From: Thalassospira sp. HJ
Lineage (GTDB): Bacteria > Pseudomonadota > Alphaproteobacteria > Rhodospirillales > Thalassospiraceae
Length of the DNA: 64,000 bases
Assembly: GCF_000948415.1 (NCBI RefSeq)
Contig: NZ_JYII01000010.1
Coordinates: forward strand, 648,952 to 712,951
Direction: 5' to 3'
The position numbers and the translations under genes were made by a program. Below, one piece after another: positions 17,129 to 26,940 of the stretch. The notes under the pieces were generated by a model. The model did no database searches. It saw only the letters and a list, made by a program, of their open reading frames with translations, and had not been told where the DNA came from. Position 1 is the first letter of the stretch, and the number at the start of each line of letters is the position of its first letter.

Positions 17129-18157
17129 ATGAGCGATCTGAAAATTGATGCCGCACGGGCGCGCCTGGAAAAATTGTGGGCGTCGGGCAAGGAATTCCTT
17201 GGAACCGAATACGCCATCATGGCCGGCGCCATGTCCTGGGTTTCAGAGCGCCATCTTGTTGCGGCGGTGTCCAATGCAGGTGGTTTTGGTGTGATTGCCT
17301 GCGGGTCGATGACCCCGGATCTGCTGTCGGCTGAAATCGCTGCCACCAAGGAAATGACCAGCAAGCCGTTTGGCGTCAATCTGATCACCATGCACCCGCA
17401 GCTTGATGAGCTGATTGAAGTTTGCCGCGAACATAGTGTTGGCCATGTGGTTCTGGCTGGCGGGCTGCCGTCATCGAACTCTATCAAGCAGGCCAAGGAA
17501 TTTGCCAAGGTCATCTGTTTCGCCCCGGCGCTGGTTCTGGCCAAGAAGCTGATCCGTTCGGGCGCGGATGCGCTGGTGATCGAAGGTAGCGAAGCCGGTG
17601 GCCATATCGGCCCGGTGTCGCTGACGGTTCTGGCACAGGAAATCCTGCCGAACGTTTCTGACATTCCGGTCTTCTGCGCGGGCGGTATTGGCCGCGGCGA
17701 AGCGATCACGGGTTTGCTTGAACAGGGTGCGGCAGGTGTCCAGATCGGCACGCGCCTTGTCTGTGCCGAGGAATGCATTGCCCATCCGGACTTCAAAAAG
17801 GCCTTTATCCGTGCAAGTGCGCGCGATGCGGTCACCACTGTTCAGCTTGATGATCGCTTCCCGGTAATTCCGGTGCGTGCGCTCGCGAACAAGGGCACCG
17901 ATGAATTCCGTGACACCCAGCGTGCAGTGATTGAAAAATTCCGTGCCGGTGAGCTCGATCAGGGTGCCGCACAGCTTGAGATCGAGCATTTCTGGGCCGG
18001 TGCATTGCGCCGTGCCGTGATCGATGGTGATGTTGAAAGCGGATCGGTTATGGCCGGGCAGTCGGTTGGTATGGTAAAGAAAGAACAACCGGTTTCCGAA
18101 ATCCTCGAAGAGTTGGTCGAACAGGCCGTTCAATCCCTCGTTAAGAGAGACAGCTAA
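17129..18157 (+). CDS. Nitronate monooxygenase-like FMN oxidoreductase
   Basis: 342 residues, a TIM barrel of the nitronate monooxygenase / FabK group. Visible are GTEYAIMAGAMSWVSERHLVAAVSNAGGFGVIACGSM at the N-terminus (FMN side), ADALVIEGSEAGGHIG with the usual catalytic-site His, and VFCAGGIGRGEAITGLLEQGAAGVQIGTRL, the phosphate-binding part. It probably oxidises nitronates or reduces an enoyl-type substrate with FMN; these cannot be told apart by eye. ATG 17129 gives the family N-terminus. It starts 85 bp after the 266-bp repeat and stops 5 bp before ptsP, so it is probably cotranscribed with ptsP. Confidence 0.85.
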   Translation: MSDLKIDAARARLEKLWASGKEFLGTEYAIMAGAMSWVSERHLVAAVSNAGGFGVIACGSMTPDLLSAEIAATKEMTSKPFGVNLITMHPQLDELIEVCREHSVGHVVLAGGLPSSNSIKQAKEFAKVICFAPALVLAKKLIRSGADALVIEGSEAGGHIGPVSLTVLAQEILPNVSDIPVFCAGGIGRGEAITGLLEQGAAGVQIGTRLVCAEECIAHPDFKKAFIRASARDAVTTVQLDDRFPVIPVRALANKGTDEFRDTQRAVIEKFRAGELDQGAAQLEIEHFWAGALRRAVIDGDVESGSVMAGQSVGMVKKEQPVSEILEELVEQAVQSLVKRDS

Positions 18158-18162
18158 GTCAA

Positions 18163-20445
18163 ATGAGCATTCCGTCCGCCGCAGTCTCTGGCCCGCGACG
18201 CCTTTTAAAGCGTGTGCGTGACGTCATGGCTGGTCCGGGGACTGCCGAAGAACGCCTCGGACAGATCGTGACCATCATTGCCGCCGACATGGTGGCAGAG
18301 GTGTGCTCTGTCTATGTCATGCGTGCGGGCGAAGTGCTTGAGCTGTTTGCGACCTGTGGTCTGTCCAAAGAGGCGGTTCACTTGACCCGCCTGCGGGTGG
18401 GCGAGGGGATTGTCGGTTTTGTTGCCGCACATGCGCGGCCACTGAACCTCAAGGATGCGCAAAGCCACCCGAACTTTGCCTATCGTCCGGAAACCGGCGA
18501 GGAAATCTATCATTCCATGATCGGTGTGCCGATCCTGCGCGGTGGCCGTATTATCGGCGTTCTTGCCGTGCAGAACCGGACCGAACGCCTGTATTCCGAA
18601 GACGAGCAGGAAGCGCTTGAAAACGTCGCCATGGTGCTGGCCGAAATGGTCGCCGCCGGAGAACTTGTCAGCCGCGAGGAACTGATCCCGGCTGACGGGA
18701 TTGCACTATTGCCGCTGCGTCTTGGTGGTGCACGTCTGGCACCGGGGATTGGCAAGGGTATTGCCGTTCTGCATGAGCCGCGCATCGTCATTGACCGCAT
18801 GGTGTCTGACGATCCGGAAGAAGAGCTTACGCGTCTGCGCGAAGCCATGCATGGTCTTCAGAACCATCTTGATAAGATGCTCGAAGCCGTTTCGGGCATT
18901 GATGGCATGGACGAGGGCGATGATCCGGGCGATATCCTTGAAGCCTATCGGATGATTGCCCAGGATACCGGTTGGCTCAACCGCATTACTGAAGCGGTGC
19001 ATACAGGGCTTACGGCCGAGGCCGCCGTTCAAAAGGTGCATGACGATACCCGTGCCCGCATGGCGCAGGTGACGGATCCTTATTTGCGCGAACGTTTGCA
19101 CGATCTTGAAGATCTGGCCAACCGGTTGTTGCAGCACCTTTCCGGGCAGTATCAGTCGCCGGCTTTCGGTGATTTGCCAGATGACATCATTCTGGTGGCG
19201 CGCAATATCGGTCCGGCAGAACTTCTGGATTATGACCATACCCGCCTGCGTGGTCTGGCGCTTGAGGAAGGATCGCACACTTCGCACGTGGCGATTGTGG
19301 CGCGCGCGCTTGATATTCCGGTGCTGGGCGGGGTCAAGGGCGTCCTTGATAAGGTCGAGGGCGGTGACCCGCTGATTGTCGATTCAGATAACAGTCAGCT
19401 TTTTGTTCGCCCGAGTGAGGACGTTCGTGCTGTGATTGATGGCGCGCTGTGTGCCCGGGCAGAGCGAAAAGCACTTTATGCCCAGATGCGTGACCTGCCG
19501 GCGAAAACCACTGATGGGGCAGAGATTTCGCTGAATGTGAATGCCGGGCTTTTGATTGATGTGCCGCATGTGATTGAAAGCGGTGCTGACGGCATTGGCC
19601 TGTACCGGACGGAAATTCCGTTCATGGTGCGATCCGCCATGCCCGATATCACCGATCAGACGCGCCTGTATGATCGCATTTTCGAACAGGCCGAAGGCCG
19701 GCCGGTTGTCTTCCGAACCCTTGATGTGGGCGGCGACAAATTGCTGCCCTATTGGGAAGATATGACAGAAGAGAACCCGGCGATGGGCTGGCGGTCTATC
19801 CGTATTACTCTCGATCGCCCAGCGGTGCTGGTCCATCAGCTGCGTGCGCTGATCCGTGCAGGGCATGACCGCGATCTTTATGTCATGTTCCCGATGATCG
19901 CCGAGGTGGCCGAGTTTGACATGGCCAAGGCGGTTCTGGATGAACAGCTCAAGCGTGAAGCTGCGCGTGGTTTTGTGCCGCGCAAGGTTGAAGTCGGGGC
20001 GATGCTTGAAGTTCCTGCCCTGATCTGGCAGGCACCGGCCTTGCTCGAGCGGGTTGATTTTCTGTCGGTCGGTACCAATGATCTGTTGCAGTTCATGTTT
20101 GCTGCTGACCGTGGAAATCCGCGAATTGAAGGTCGATATGATACGTTGTCACCAAGCGTATTTGCATTTATGCGCCAATTGGTGACATTGTGTGATCAGC
20201 GGAACGTCCGCCTGACCATTTGTGGTGAAATGGCGGGGCGTCCGCTCGAAGCGATGGCCCTCATCGGCTTGGGTATCAAGCGTTTGTCGATGGCACCTGC
20301 CTCTGTCGGTCCTGTGAAGGAAATGGTCAGAAGCATGTGCAAGTCCGAAGTCGAACGCTATATCCTGACCGTGATGGATAACCCAACCAGATCTTTGCGA
20401 TCGCGTCTTAAGGCTTTCGCAATAGATCACGGTGTAAAACTTTAA
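18163..20445 (+). CDS. ptsP: Phosphoenolpyruvate-protein phosphotransferase PtsP (nitrogen-type enzyme I)
   Basis: 760 residues. An N-terminal GAF domain (about 20-165) is followed by enzyme I: the phospho-His loop GSHTSHVAIVARALDIP at about 370-385, then the PEP-binding barrel with GADGIGLYRTEIPFM, FRTLDVGGDKLLPYW and the C-terminal FLSVGTNDLLQFMFAADR and TICGEMAGRP. It takes phosphate from PEP and passes it to NPr and EIIA-Ntr, linking carbon and nitrogen status to transport and signalling. The catalytic residues I can recognise are intact. The other PTS-Ntr genes are not in the window. Confidence 0.95.
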   Translation: MSIPSAAVSGPRRLLKRVRDVMAGPGTAEERLGQIVTIIAADMVAEVCSVYVMRAGEVLELFATCGLSKEAVHLTRLRVGEGIVGFVAAHARPLNLKDAQSHPNFAYRPETGEEIYHSMIGVPILRGGRIIGVLAVQNRTERLYSEDEQEALENVAMVLAEMVAAGELVSREELIPADGIALLPLRLGGARLAPGIGKGIAVLHEPRIVIDRMVSDDPEEELTRLREAMHGLQNHLDKMLEAVSGIDGMDEGDDPGDILEAYRMIAQDTGWLNRITEAVHTGLTAEAAVQKVHDDTRARMAQVTDPYLRERLHDLEDLANRLLQHLSGQYQSPAFGDLPDDIILVARNIGPAELLDYDHTRLRGLALEEGSHTSHVAIVARALDIPVLGGVKGVLDKVEGGDPLIVDSDNSQLFVRPSEDVRAVIDGALCARAERKALYAQMRDLPAKTTDGAEISLNVNAGLLIDVPHVIESGADGIGLYRTEIPFMVRSAMPDITDQTRLYDRIFEQAEGRPVVFRTLDVGGDKLLPYWEDMTEENPAMGWRSIRITLDRPAVLVHQLRALIRAGHDRDLYVMFPMIAEVAEFDMAKAVLDEQLKREAARGFVPRKVEVGAMLEVPALIWQAPALLERVDFLSVGTNDLLQFMFAADRGNPRIEGRYDTLSPSVFAFMRQLVTLCDQRNVRLTICGEMAGRPLEAMALIGLGIKRLSMAPASVGPVKEMVRSMCKSEVERYILTVMDNPTRSLRSRLKAFAIDHGVKL

Positions 20446-20511
20446 AAACAATCGCTTTTGGTGGGGATATCTGCTAGTTTTATTGCTAGATCGTAACGTG
20501 GGGGTGCGGAG

Positions 20512-21822
20512 TTGGCGATCAAAAAGCGAAAGGAAGATCATTTGGACGACGAGACCCGTGGGCGCCTTCGTTTCAGGCCTTTGTCCGGGGATGAACCGTC
20601 AAATGATGTTGTGATGGACGAAGATAATAGCCAGATCGGTGGCTACACCGAAGTCGGGAGCCTGCTTAAGGCCACCCGTAATGGTTTGGGGCAATCCGTC
20701 GAAGACGTTTGCCGCATGCTTCGTATTCGTAAAATTTACATCGAAGCCATTGAAAGCAGCGACTATTCGGTTCTTCCGAACGGTCCCTATGGTCTTGGCT
20801 TCGTAAAGGCGTATGCCGAACATCTCGGACTGGATGGCGCGGAAATCGCGCGCCGCTTCCGTGAAGAAAGCAATGCGCCTGCTGTACGCAGTGAATTGTC
20901 CTTCCCGAAACCGGTTCAGGAAAGCCGTGTGCCGGGTGGTGCTGTTCTGCTGATTGCGGTCATGCTGGGTCTTGGTGCCTATGGTGGTTGGTATTACCTG
21001 TCCAGCCAGGGCAAAACCATTGCCGATCTGGTCGACCCGTTGCCAGAACGTCTGGCAAGCTATTCGACCCCGGCAACCGAAGAAGCCGAACCGCGCAATC
21101 TTGAAAATGCTGCTGACGCACAGGCTGCCGAGGCCGAGGTCGCAACACCTGCACCGGTGATTGCCGATCCGGAGCCATCTGTTGCCAGCGCGCCGGAAAG
21201 TGTTACCGAGACTGAAACGCCGGTTGAAGAGCCGACCGTTGCCGAAGCACCGGCAACTGAGCCGACTTCTTCCGAACCGGTTGCCGAAGTCGCAGAAGCG
21301 ACTGAAGAACCGGCAGAAGCTCCGGTGGTTAGTGAAGAACCTGTAGACGCAGTACCGACCCCGGAACCGGAAACGGTTGTCGAGGAAGTTGCTGAGCAGC
21401 CTGCGTCTGAGCCGGTACCGGCTGCCGAAGTGGCCGAAGCTCCGGTTGAGGAACCAGCTGCACCCGCGGCCGAAGTTGCATCGGTACCGGCTGCACCGGA
21501 AGTCGATGATGCCGGTGGTGCGCGCGTCTTTGGTGCGGTCAATGTTGATAGCCGTGTGACCATTTCGGCGGTTGAAACCAGCTGGGTTCGTATCCGTGAG
21601 GCAGATGGCAATGTGCTGCTGACCCGCATGCTGACGGCTGGGGATACCTACATGGTTCCGAATCGTGATGGTTTGAAACTTGAAGTCGGGAATGCCGGTG
21701 CGCTGACCTATAGCATTGATGGTGCAGAAGCCCAGCCGGTTGGCGAATATGGCGCGGTGATTTCGGACTTCTCGCTTGATGTCAGCGATCTGACCCAGAC
21801 CGAAGAGCCGAGCGTTCAATAG
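20512..21822 (+). CDS. RodZ-like HTH / transmembrane protein (DUF4115 C-terminus)
   Basis: 436 residues. An N-terminal helix-turn-helix (about 42-110: VGSLLKATRNGLGQSVEDVCRMLRIRKIYIEAIE) is followed by one transmembrane segment (about 145-165, GAVLLIAVMLGLGAYGGWYYL). Next is a Pro/Glu/Ala/Val-rich linker of roughly 160 residues with many EP and AEAP repeats, then a C-terminal beta domain (about 345-430, VTISAVETSWVRIREADGNVLLTRML) of the DUF4115 type. RodZ links MreB to the cell-wall elongation complex in other bacteria. The TTG start at 20512 follows GGGGTGCGGAG. It lies just upstream of ispG, as rodZ does in many proteobacteria. Confidence 0.85.
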   Translation: MAIKKRKEDHLDDETRGRLRFRPLSGDEPSNDVVMDEDNSQIGGYTEVGSLLKATRNGLGQSVEDVCRMLRIRKIYIEAIESSDYSVLPNGPYGLGFVKAYAEHLGLDGAEIARRFREESNAPAVRSELSFPKPVQESRVPGGAVLLIAVMLGLGAYGGWYYLSSQGKTIADLVDPLPERLASYSTPATEEAEPRNLENAADAQAAEAEVATPAPVIADPEPSVASAPESVTETETPVEEPTVAEAPATEPTSSEPVAEVAEATEEPAEAPVVSEEPVDAVPTPEPETVVEEVAEQPASEPVPAAEVAEAPVEEPAAPAAEVASVPAAPEVDDAGGARVFGAVNVDSRVTISAVETSWVRIREADGNVLLTRMLTAGDTYMVPNRDGLKLEVGNAGALTYSIDGAEAQPVGEYGAVISDFSLDVSDLTQTEEPSVQ

Positions 21823-21863
21823 GTTGCAGCAACGCCATCTGGCGATAAAACAGACAAAATGCG

Positions 21864-21892
21864 AAAGGCGATCCGAACGGGTCGCCTTTTTT
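21864..21892 (+). terminator. Intrinsic terminator after the RodZ-like gene
   Basis: AAAGGCGA (21864-21871) pairs with TCGCCTTT (21882-21889), followed by more T residues. Confidence 0.85.
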
Positions 21893-22001
21893 CGTGACAG
21901 CTATGCGAAATCTGGCGGAAAATCTGTTAGCCAACGGTTTCTAATCCGCGTTTGATAAGCTATATACTCCCCAAGACATTTTGAACATTTTGGAACCGGA
22001 A

Positions 22002-23126
22002 ATGAGCGTCCGCCCATATCGCGATATTGAACGCCGCCAAAGCCGCAAAATCCGTGTCGGTGATGTGGAAGTCGGCGGGGATGCACCGATCTCGGTGCAG
22101 TCGATGACCAACACCCTGACCACCGATGTGAACGCGACTGTTGCGCAGATCCATCGCCTGGAAGAAGCCGGTGCGGATATCGTTCGTGTGTCCTGCCCGG
22201 ATCAGGAATCAACGGCAGCCCTGAAAGACATCATCAAGCAGGTGCATGTCCCGATCGTTGCTGACATCCATTTCCATTACAAACGCGCGATCGAGGCCGC
22301 CGAAGCCGGTGCCGCCTGCTTGCGCATCAACCCGGGCAATATCGGCTCGACCGAACGTGTGCGCGAAGTTGTCAAGGCGGCCAAGGATCATGGCTGTTCC
22401 ATGCGTATCGGTGTGAATGCCGGGTCGCTTGAAAAGGAACTTTTGGAACGTTACGGCGAACCATGCCCGGAAGCGATGGTCGAAAGTGCGCTTAACCACG
22501 CCAAAATTCTTGAAGATCAGGACTTCCGCGAGTTCAAGATTTCGGTCAAGGCATCGGACGTGTTCCTTGCGGTTGCGGCCTATTATGGCCTGGCCGAAGC
22601 GTGCGACTATCCGCTGCATCTTGGCATTACCGAGGCTGGTGGCCTTCGCGGTGGTACGGTGAAATCATCGATTGGCATGGGCAACCTTCTTTGGGCCGGG
22701 ATCGGGGATACGCTTCGCGTGTCGCTTTCGGCCGACCCGGTTGAGGAAATCCATGTCGGGTTCGATATCCTGAAATCACTTGGTCTTCGTACCCGTGGCG
22801 TTCAGATCATTTCCTGCCCGTCCTGCGCACGTCAGGGCTTTAACGTGGTTGAAACCGTGGCCGCCCTCGAACAGCGTTTGGCGCACATTTCGACCCCGAT
22901 TTCGCTGTCGATCATTGGCTGTATCGTCAATGGTCCGGGCGAGGCGCGTGAAACCGATATCGGGCTTACCGGTGGCGGTGGCGGGAACCACAAGATGTAT
23001 ATTTCCGGGCGTCCGGATCACAATATCAGTACGGAAAAGATGGTCGACCATATCGTCGAACTGGTCGAAGAACGTGCTGCCAAAATCGAAGCCGAAGAAG
23101 CCGCGAAGAAAACCGCAGCGGAATAG
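22002..23126 (+). CDS. ispG: 4-hydroxy-3-methylbut-2-enyl diphosphate synthase (IspG/GcpE)
   Basis: 374 residues. Visible are [38 protein letters not shown], and the 4Fe-4S ligands in [14 protein letters not shown] and [20 protein letters not shown]. It reductively opens methylerythritol cyclodiphosphate, the sixth reaction of the MEP isoprenoid pathway, using two electrons from ferredoxin or flavodoxin. The start at ATG 22002 is preceded by GGAACCGGAA; an upstream TTG at 21981 is less likely. The C-terminus has a short Ala/Glu/Lys tail. A hairpin terminator follows. Confidence 0.96.
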   Translation: MSVRPYRDIERRQSRKIRVGDVEVGGDAPISVQSMTNTLTTDVNATVAQIHRLEEAGADIVRVSCPDQESTAALKDIIKQVHVPIVADIHFHYKRAIEAAEAGAACLRINPGNIGSTERVREVVKAAKDHGCSMRIGVNAGSLEKELLERYGEPCPEAMVESALNHAKILEDQDFREFKISVKASDVFLAVAAYYGLAEACDYPLHLGITEAGGLRGGTVKSSIGMGNLLWAGIGDTLRVSLSADPVEEIHVGFDILKSLGLRTRGVQIISCPSCARQGFNVVETVAALEQRLAHISTPISLSIIGCIVNGPGEARETDIGLTGGGGGNHKMYISGRPDHNISTEKMVDHIVELVEERAAKIEAEEAAKKTAAE

Positions 23127-23149
23127 CTAGGCAGTATTGACTAAATTTG

Positions 23150-23180
23150 GCTTTCCGCCACACCGGCGGAAAGCTATTTT
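23150..23180 (+). terminator. Terminator between ispG and hisS
   Basis: GCTTTCCGCC (23150-23159), loop ACACC, GGCGGAAAGC (23165-23174), then TATTTT. It separates ispG from hisS. Confidence 0.8.
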
Positions 23181-23254
23181 CATGTTCGCATGTGTTTGCG
23201 CTCATTGATATTTTGCGCAAATATCTGGAATTCAAGTTAGATCGGAGACCCAAA

Positions 23255-24496
23255 GTGGCATCGCTTCAACCCGTCCGTGGCACGCACGACCTTCTGCCGG
23301 AACAGAACCGTCTGCAGGATTACATCGCGAATACCGCACGCGAAATCGGCGAGTTGTATGGCTACCATCGCATGACCACGCCGATCTTCGAATTTACCGA
23401 GGTCTTTGCCCGTACCCTTGGCGATACGTCCGATGTCGTGACCAAGGAAATGTACACCTTTGAAGATCGCGGCGGCGAACAGGTGACGCTTCGTCCCGAA
23501 GGGACGGCTGGTATCGCACGTGCCTATATTTCAAACGGCATGCAGCAGATGTCCCCGGTCAAGGTCAGCTATTACGGCCCGATGTTCCGCTATGAACGCC
23601 CGCAAAAAGGCCGTCAGCGTCAGTTCCACCAGATCGGTGCCGAGCTGCTTGGCGTTGAGCAGGTTGCAGGCGACATCGAGATGATCGGTTACGGCGCACA
23701 TATCCTTAAAGCCTTTGGTCTTTGGGACAGCATCACGCTGGAGCTGAACACCCTTGGTGATCCGGAAAGCCGTGCGGCATACCGCGATGTGCTGGTCGAT
23801 TATTTCAAGGGGCATTTCGACAAGTTGTCGGAAGACAGTCGTGCGCGTCTTGAAAAGAACCCGCTGCGTATCCTTGATTCCAAGGATGAAGGGGATCGTG
23901 AACTGGTGGCCAACGCGCCGCTGTTTGCCGAATACCTGAATGCGCATTCTCAGGAATTCTTCAAGGGCCTGACCGAAGGCCTTGGTGATATCGGCATCAA
24001 TTACGAACTGAACCCGCGTCTGGTGCGGGGGCTGGATTACTACTGCCACACCTGCTTTGAATTCACCACCAACACCCTTGGTGCGCAGGGCACGGTTATG
24101 GCGGGTGGCCGCTATGACGGGCTGATTTCGACCATGGGTGGTCCGCAGACCGCCGGTGTTGGATGGGCGGCTGGTGTTGAACGCCTGGCGCTGATGGTTG
24201 GCGAAGCCCCGGCGGGTGCACGCCCGGTGGCGCTGATCCCGATGGGCGATGCGGCCGAAGCAAAATGCCGCACCCTTGCCCAGACGCTGCGCGAAGGTGG
24301 TGTTGCGGTCGAGCTCGGCTATTCCGGCAACATGAAGAAGCGCATGAAGCGTGCTGACAAGGCCAAAGCCAAACTGGCGGTGATCCTTGGTGATGATGAA
24401 CTTGCCAATGGTGTCGCCCAGTTGCGCGATCTTGATAGCGGCGAGCAGCAGGAAGTCGCCCTTGATCAGCTGGCTGATGTGATCGGCAAGAAGTGA
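23255..24496 (+). CDS. hisS: Histidyl-tRNA synthetase
   Basis: 413 residues of a class II synthetase. Visible are VRGTHDLLPEQNRLQDYI, motif 2 in MFRYERPQKGRQRQFHQIGAE, RPEGTAGIARAYI, and the His-specific loop LVRGLDYYCHTCFEF; an anticodon-binding domain occupies about 325-410. It attaches histidine to tRNA-His. I chose GTG 23255 because GGAG lies 8 nt upstream and the product starts VASLQPVRGTHDLL; the open frame extends to 23147 through the ispG terminator, which is unlikely to be coding. hemA starts 7 bp after the stop. Confidence 0.96.
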   Translation: MASLQPVRGTHDLLPEQNRLQDYIANTAREIGELYGYHRMTTPIFEFTEVFARTLGDTSDVVTKEMYTFEDRGGEQVTLRPEGTAGIARAYISNGMQQMSPVKVSYYGPMFRYERPQKGRQRQFHQIGAELLGVEQVAGDIEMIGYGAHILKAFGLWDSITLELNTLGDPESRAAYRDVLVDYFKGHFDKLSEDSRARLEKNPLRILDSKDEGDRELVANAPLFAEYLNAHSQEFFKGLTEGLGDIGINYELNPRLVRGLDYYCHTCFEFTTNTLGAQGTVMAGGRYDGLISTMGGPQTAGVGWAAGVERLALMVGEAPAGARPVALIPMGDAAEAKCRTLAQTLREGGVAVELGYSGNMKKRMKRADKAKAKLAVILGDDELANGVAQLRDLDSGEQQEVALDQLADVIGKK

Positions 24497-24503
24497 GAAT
24501 GGT

Positions 24504-25859
24504 GTGACAGACGGGATTTCGCATGAGGATGCCGGGGATTGGCCGCTTGATCGCCTGATGGTGATCGGCACCAATCATCGGCGCTCAAGCGAGGATACGC
24601 GAGACCGTCTGTTCATTGAAGAAGCCCGCTTGCCACAGTTTCTGGCCGCGATCGAGCAGGCCCGACTAGGGCAGGCGGTTGTCGTTTCGACCTGTAACCG
24701 CACTGAAATCCATCTTCTGGCGTCTGAGGCCGAACGCGGGCGTGAACGCCTGATCGATCTAATGTCGCTTTGGGCAGATCTTGATCGCGACCAGCTTGCG
24801 AGCGAGCTTTATATCCGATCCGGCCGTGATGCCCTGCGCCACATGTTTGCCGTGGCCGCTTCGCTTGACAGTCTGGTGATCGGCGAGCCGGAAGTCTTTG
24901 GTCAGGTCAAGGATGCGCACCGCATCGCGCGAAAGCACGATCTGGTCGGGCGCGAGTTGGAGCTGGTTTATCAGACCGCCTATGCCATCGCCAAAAAGGT
25001 CCGAAACCAGACCGGCATTGGGCAGGGGGCAGTTTCAATCGCGGCTGCTGCGCAATCGGTTGCGCGCGACCTGCATGGTGATCTGAGTGATTGTACCCTG
25101 CTTGTCGCCGGTGCAGGTGACATGGGCGAACTGATTGCGGCATCCCTTGCTGAACGGGGCATTGGTCGCATTCTGGTGACGGACAGGTTGGCCGCGCGTG
25201 CGCGCTTGGTTGCACGGCGCCTTGATTGTCACTGGTCGGAGATTGATGATCTTGATCGATTGCTCGCCGAGGCCGACCTTGTTCTGACGGCGGGCGGATC
25301 ACGCCGCTACATGATCGACAAGGAACGCGCTCTTGCATCGGTCAAACGCCGCCGGTTCCGTCCGGTTCTGATGATTGATACGGCCGTTCCGGGTGATATT
25401 GACCCGCAGGTCGACGAGATTGACGAGGTGTTCTTTTACCGGATCGAGGATCTGGAAAAGATTGCCGCCGAAGGACGCGGCGGGCGCGAGGAAAAGGCCG
25501 ACCAGGCCTGGGCATTGATCGAAGCCGAAATTGACAGTTTCGTGCGCGACCGTGCTCAACGCGCAGCGGTTCCGGCGATTGCCGATTTGCGCAAACGGTT
25601 TGAGGCGGTGCGGGCCGATGCGCTTAGTGAAAGTCACGGGGATGCGGAAAAGGCGACCCGGCTTTTGGTTAATCGCCTTTTGCATGCGCCGACACAGGCA
25701 TTGAAGGATTTGGCAACGACAACAGACGGTGCAGGCACCGTCGAATGGGTCAAGGCCCAGAAACTGTTGGCGCGCCTGTTTGAACTTGAAGACAAGCCGC
25801 TTGGCGCTGATCGAGATCACGATCAGGCCAGCGACCCTGAACAGGAGAATAAAGAGTGA
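24504..25859 (+). CDS. hemA: Glutamyl-tRNA reductase
   Basis: 451 residues. The catalytic Cys lies in [14 protein letters not shown] (about residue 62). The NADPH-binding domain has [21 protein letters not shown] (about 195-215), and the substrate region has [22 protein letters not shown]. It reduces Glu-tRNA to glutamate-1-semialdehyde, the first step of C5 tetrapyrrole synthesis. Most alphaproteobacteria use 5-aminolevulinate synthase instead, so this gene is notable. GTG start; hisS ends 7 bp before, and the last bases overlap the GTG of prfA in a GTGA junction, implying translational coupling. Confidence 0.95.
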   Translation: MTDGISHEDAGDWPLDRLMVIGTNHRRSSEDTRDRLFIEEARLPQFLAAIEQARLGQAVVVSTCNRTEIHLLASEAERGRERLIDLMSLWADLDRDQLASELYIRSGRDALRHMFAVAASLDSLVIGEPEVFGQVKDAHRIARKHDLVGRELELVYQTAYAIAKKVRNQTGIGQGAVSIAAAAQSVARDLHGDLSDCTLLVAGAGDMGELIAASLAERGIGRILVTDRLAARARLVARRLDCHWSEIDDLDRLLAEADLVLTAGGSRRYMIDKERALASVKRRRFRPVLMIDTAVPGDIDPQVDEIDEVFFYRIEDLEKIAAEGRGGREEKADQAWALIEAEIDSFVRDRAQRAAVPAIADLRKRFEAVRADALSESHGDAEKATRLLVNRLLHAPTQALKDLATTTDGAGTVEWVKAQKLLARLFELEDKPLGADRDHDQASDPEQENKE

Positions 25860-26938
25860 GTTTGGACCTTGGGAAACTCGAAGGCGTTACACGCCGGTTC
25901 GACGAACTCAACGCGCTTCTTTCAAGCGGAGAGCTTGATGGTGACGGCTTTTCCAAGCTGTCGCGCGAACATGCCGAACTGGCCCCGGTGGTCGAGGCGA
26001 TTGAAGCCTATAAAAAGCTTCTAAGCGATCTGAAGGACGCCGAAGAAATTCTGGCCGACCCGGAAAGCGATCGCGACATGCGCGAGATGGCCGAAACCGA
26101 AAAATACGACATTCAGGACCAGCTGCCCGAGGCAGAGCGTCAGATGAAACTGATGCTCATCCCGAAAGACACGGCAGACACCAAAAACGCCATTCTTGAA
26201 ATCCGTGCTGGCACGGGTGGCGAGGAAGCCGCCCTGTTTGCGGCTGATCTGTATCGCATGTATCAGCGCTATGCCGAAGGTCGGGGCTGGAAGTTCGAGC
26301 AGATGGATGCCAGCGAAAACGACCTTGGCGGTTTCAAGGAAGTGATCGTCAACGTGTCGGGAACGGACGTGTTTGCACGCCTGAAATTTGAAAGCGGCGT
26401 GCATCGTGTGCAGCGCGTGCCGGTTACCGAGGGTGGTGGGCGTATTCATACCTCGGCCGCAACCGTTGCCGTTCTGCCCGAAGCCGAAGACGTTGATATC
26501 AAGATCGATCCCAAGGATCTGCGCATTGATACCTATCGATCCCAGGGGGCGGGTGGTCAGCACGTCAACACCACCGATAGTGCGGTGCGTATCACCCATA
26601 TTCCGACCGGTGTTGTGGCGGCCAGCCAGGAAGCAAAGTCGCAGCACAAGAACAAAGAAAAAGCGATGAAGATGCTGATGTCGCGTCTTTATGATCAGGA
26701 ACGCGAAAGCAAGGACAGCGAACGCGCGGCTGATCGTAAATCACAGGTCGGATCGGGCGACCGTTCAGAGCGCATTCGTACCTATAACTTCCCGCAAGGG
26801 CGCGTGTCGGATCACCGCATCAACCTGACACTTTACCGGTTGGATGATTTCATCGCCGGTGGTCCGGCAGTTGATGAAATGATCGATGCCCTGATCGCCG
26901 AGGAACAGGCGCAGAAGCTTGCCGAAATTGAAAGCTGA
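25856..26938 (+). CDS. prfA: Peptide chain release factor 1
   Basis: 360 residues. The GGQ loop for peptidyl-tRNA hydrolysis is in [20 protein letters not shown] (about 220-240) and the stop-codon reading PxT motif is in [20 protein letters not shown] (about 183-202; PVT, as in RF1, which reads UAA and UAG). The GTG start overlaps the hemA stop by 4 nt. prmC, which methylates the GGQ glutamine, starts 2 bp after the stop, so substrate and modifying enzyme share a transcript. Confidence 0.97.
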   Translation: MSLDLGKLEGVTRRFDELNALLSSGELDGDGFSKLSREHAELAPVVEAIEAYKKLLSDLKDAEEILADPESDRDMREMAETEKYDIQDQLPEAERQMKLMLIPKDTADTKNAILEIRAGTGGEEAALFAADLYRMYQRYAEGRGWKFEQMDASENDLGGFKEVIVNVSGTDVFARLKFESGVHRVQRVPVTEGGGRIHTSAATVAVLPEAEDVDIKIDPKDLRIDTYRSQGAGGQHVNTTDSAVRITHIPTGVVAASQEAKSQHKNKEKAMKMLMSRLYDQERESKDSERAADRKSQVGSGDRSERIRTYNFPQGRVSDHRINLTLYRLDDFIAGGPAVDEMIDALIAEEQAQKLAEIES

Positions 26939-26940
26939 TC

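Noticed and set aside
16795..17156. Short frames of 84 and 92 codons on both strands
   Set aside because: They lie within or across the palindromic 266-bp element, have no ribosome binding site and read as translated repeat.
20954..21560. Tandem-repeat array
   Set aside because: The repetition is codon-level low complexity of the Pro/Glu/Ala linker in the RodZ-like protein, not a DNA satellite or CRISPR.
20599..21819. 406-codon open frame on the minus strand
   Set aside because: Antisense to the repetitive RodZ-like gene; its Arg/Phe/Cys-rich repeats mirror the Pro/Glu/Ala repeats.
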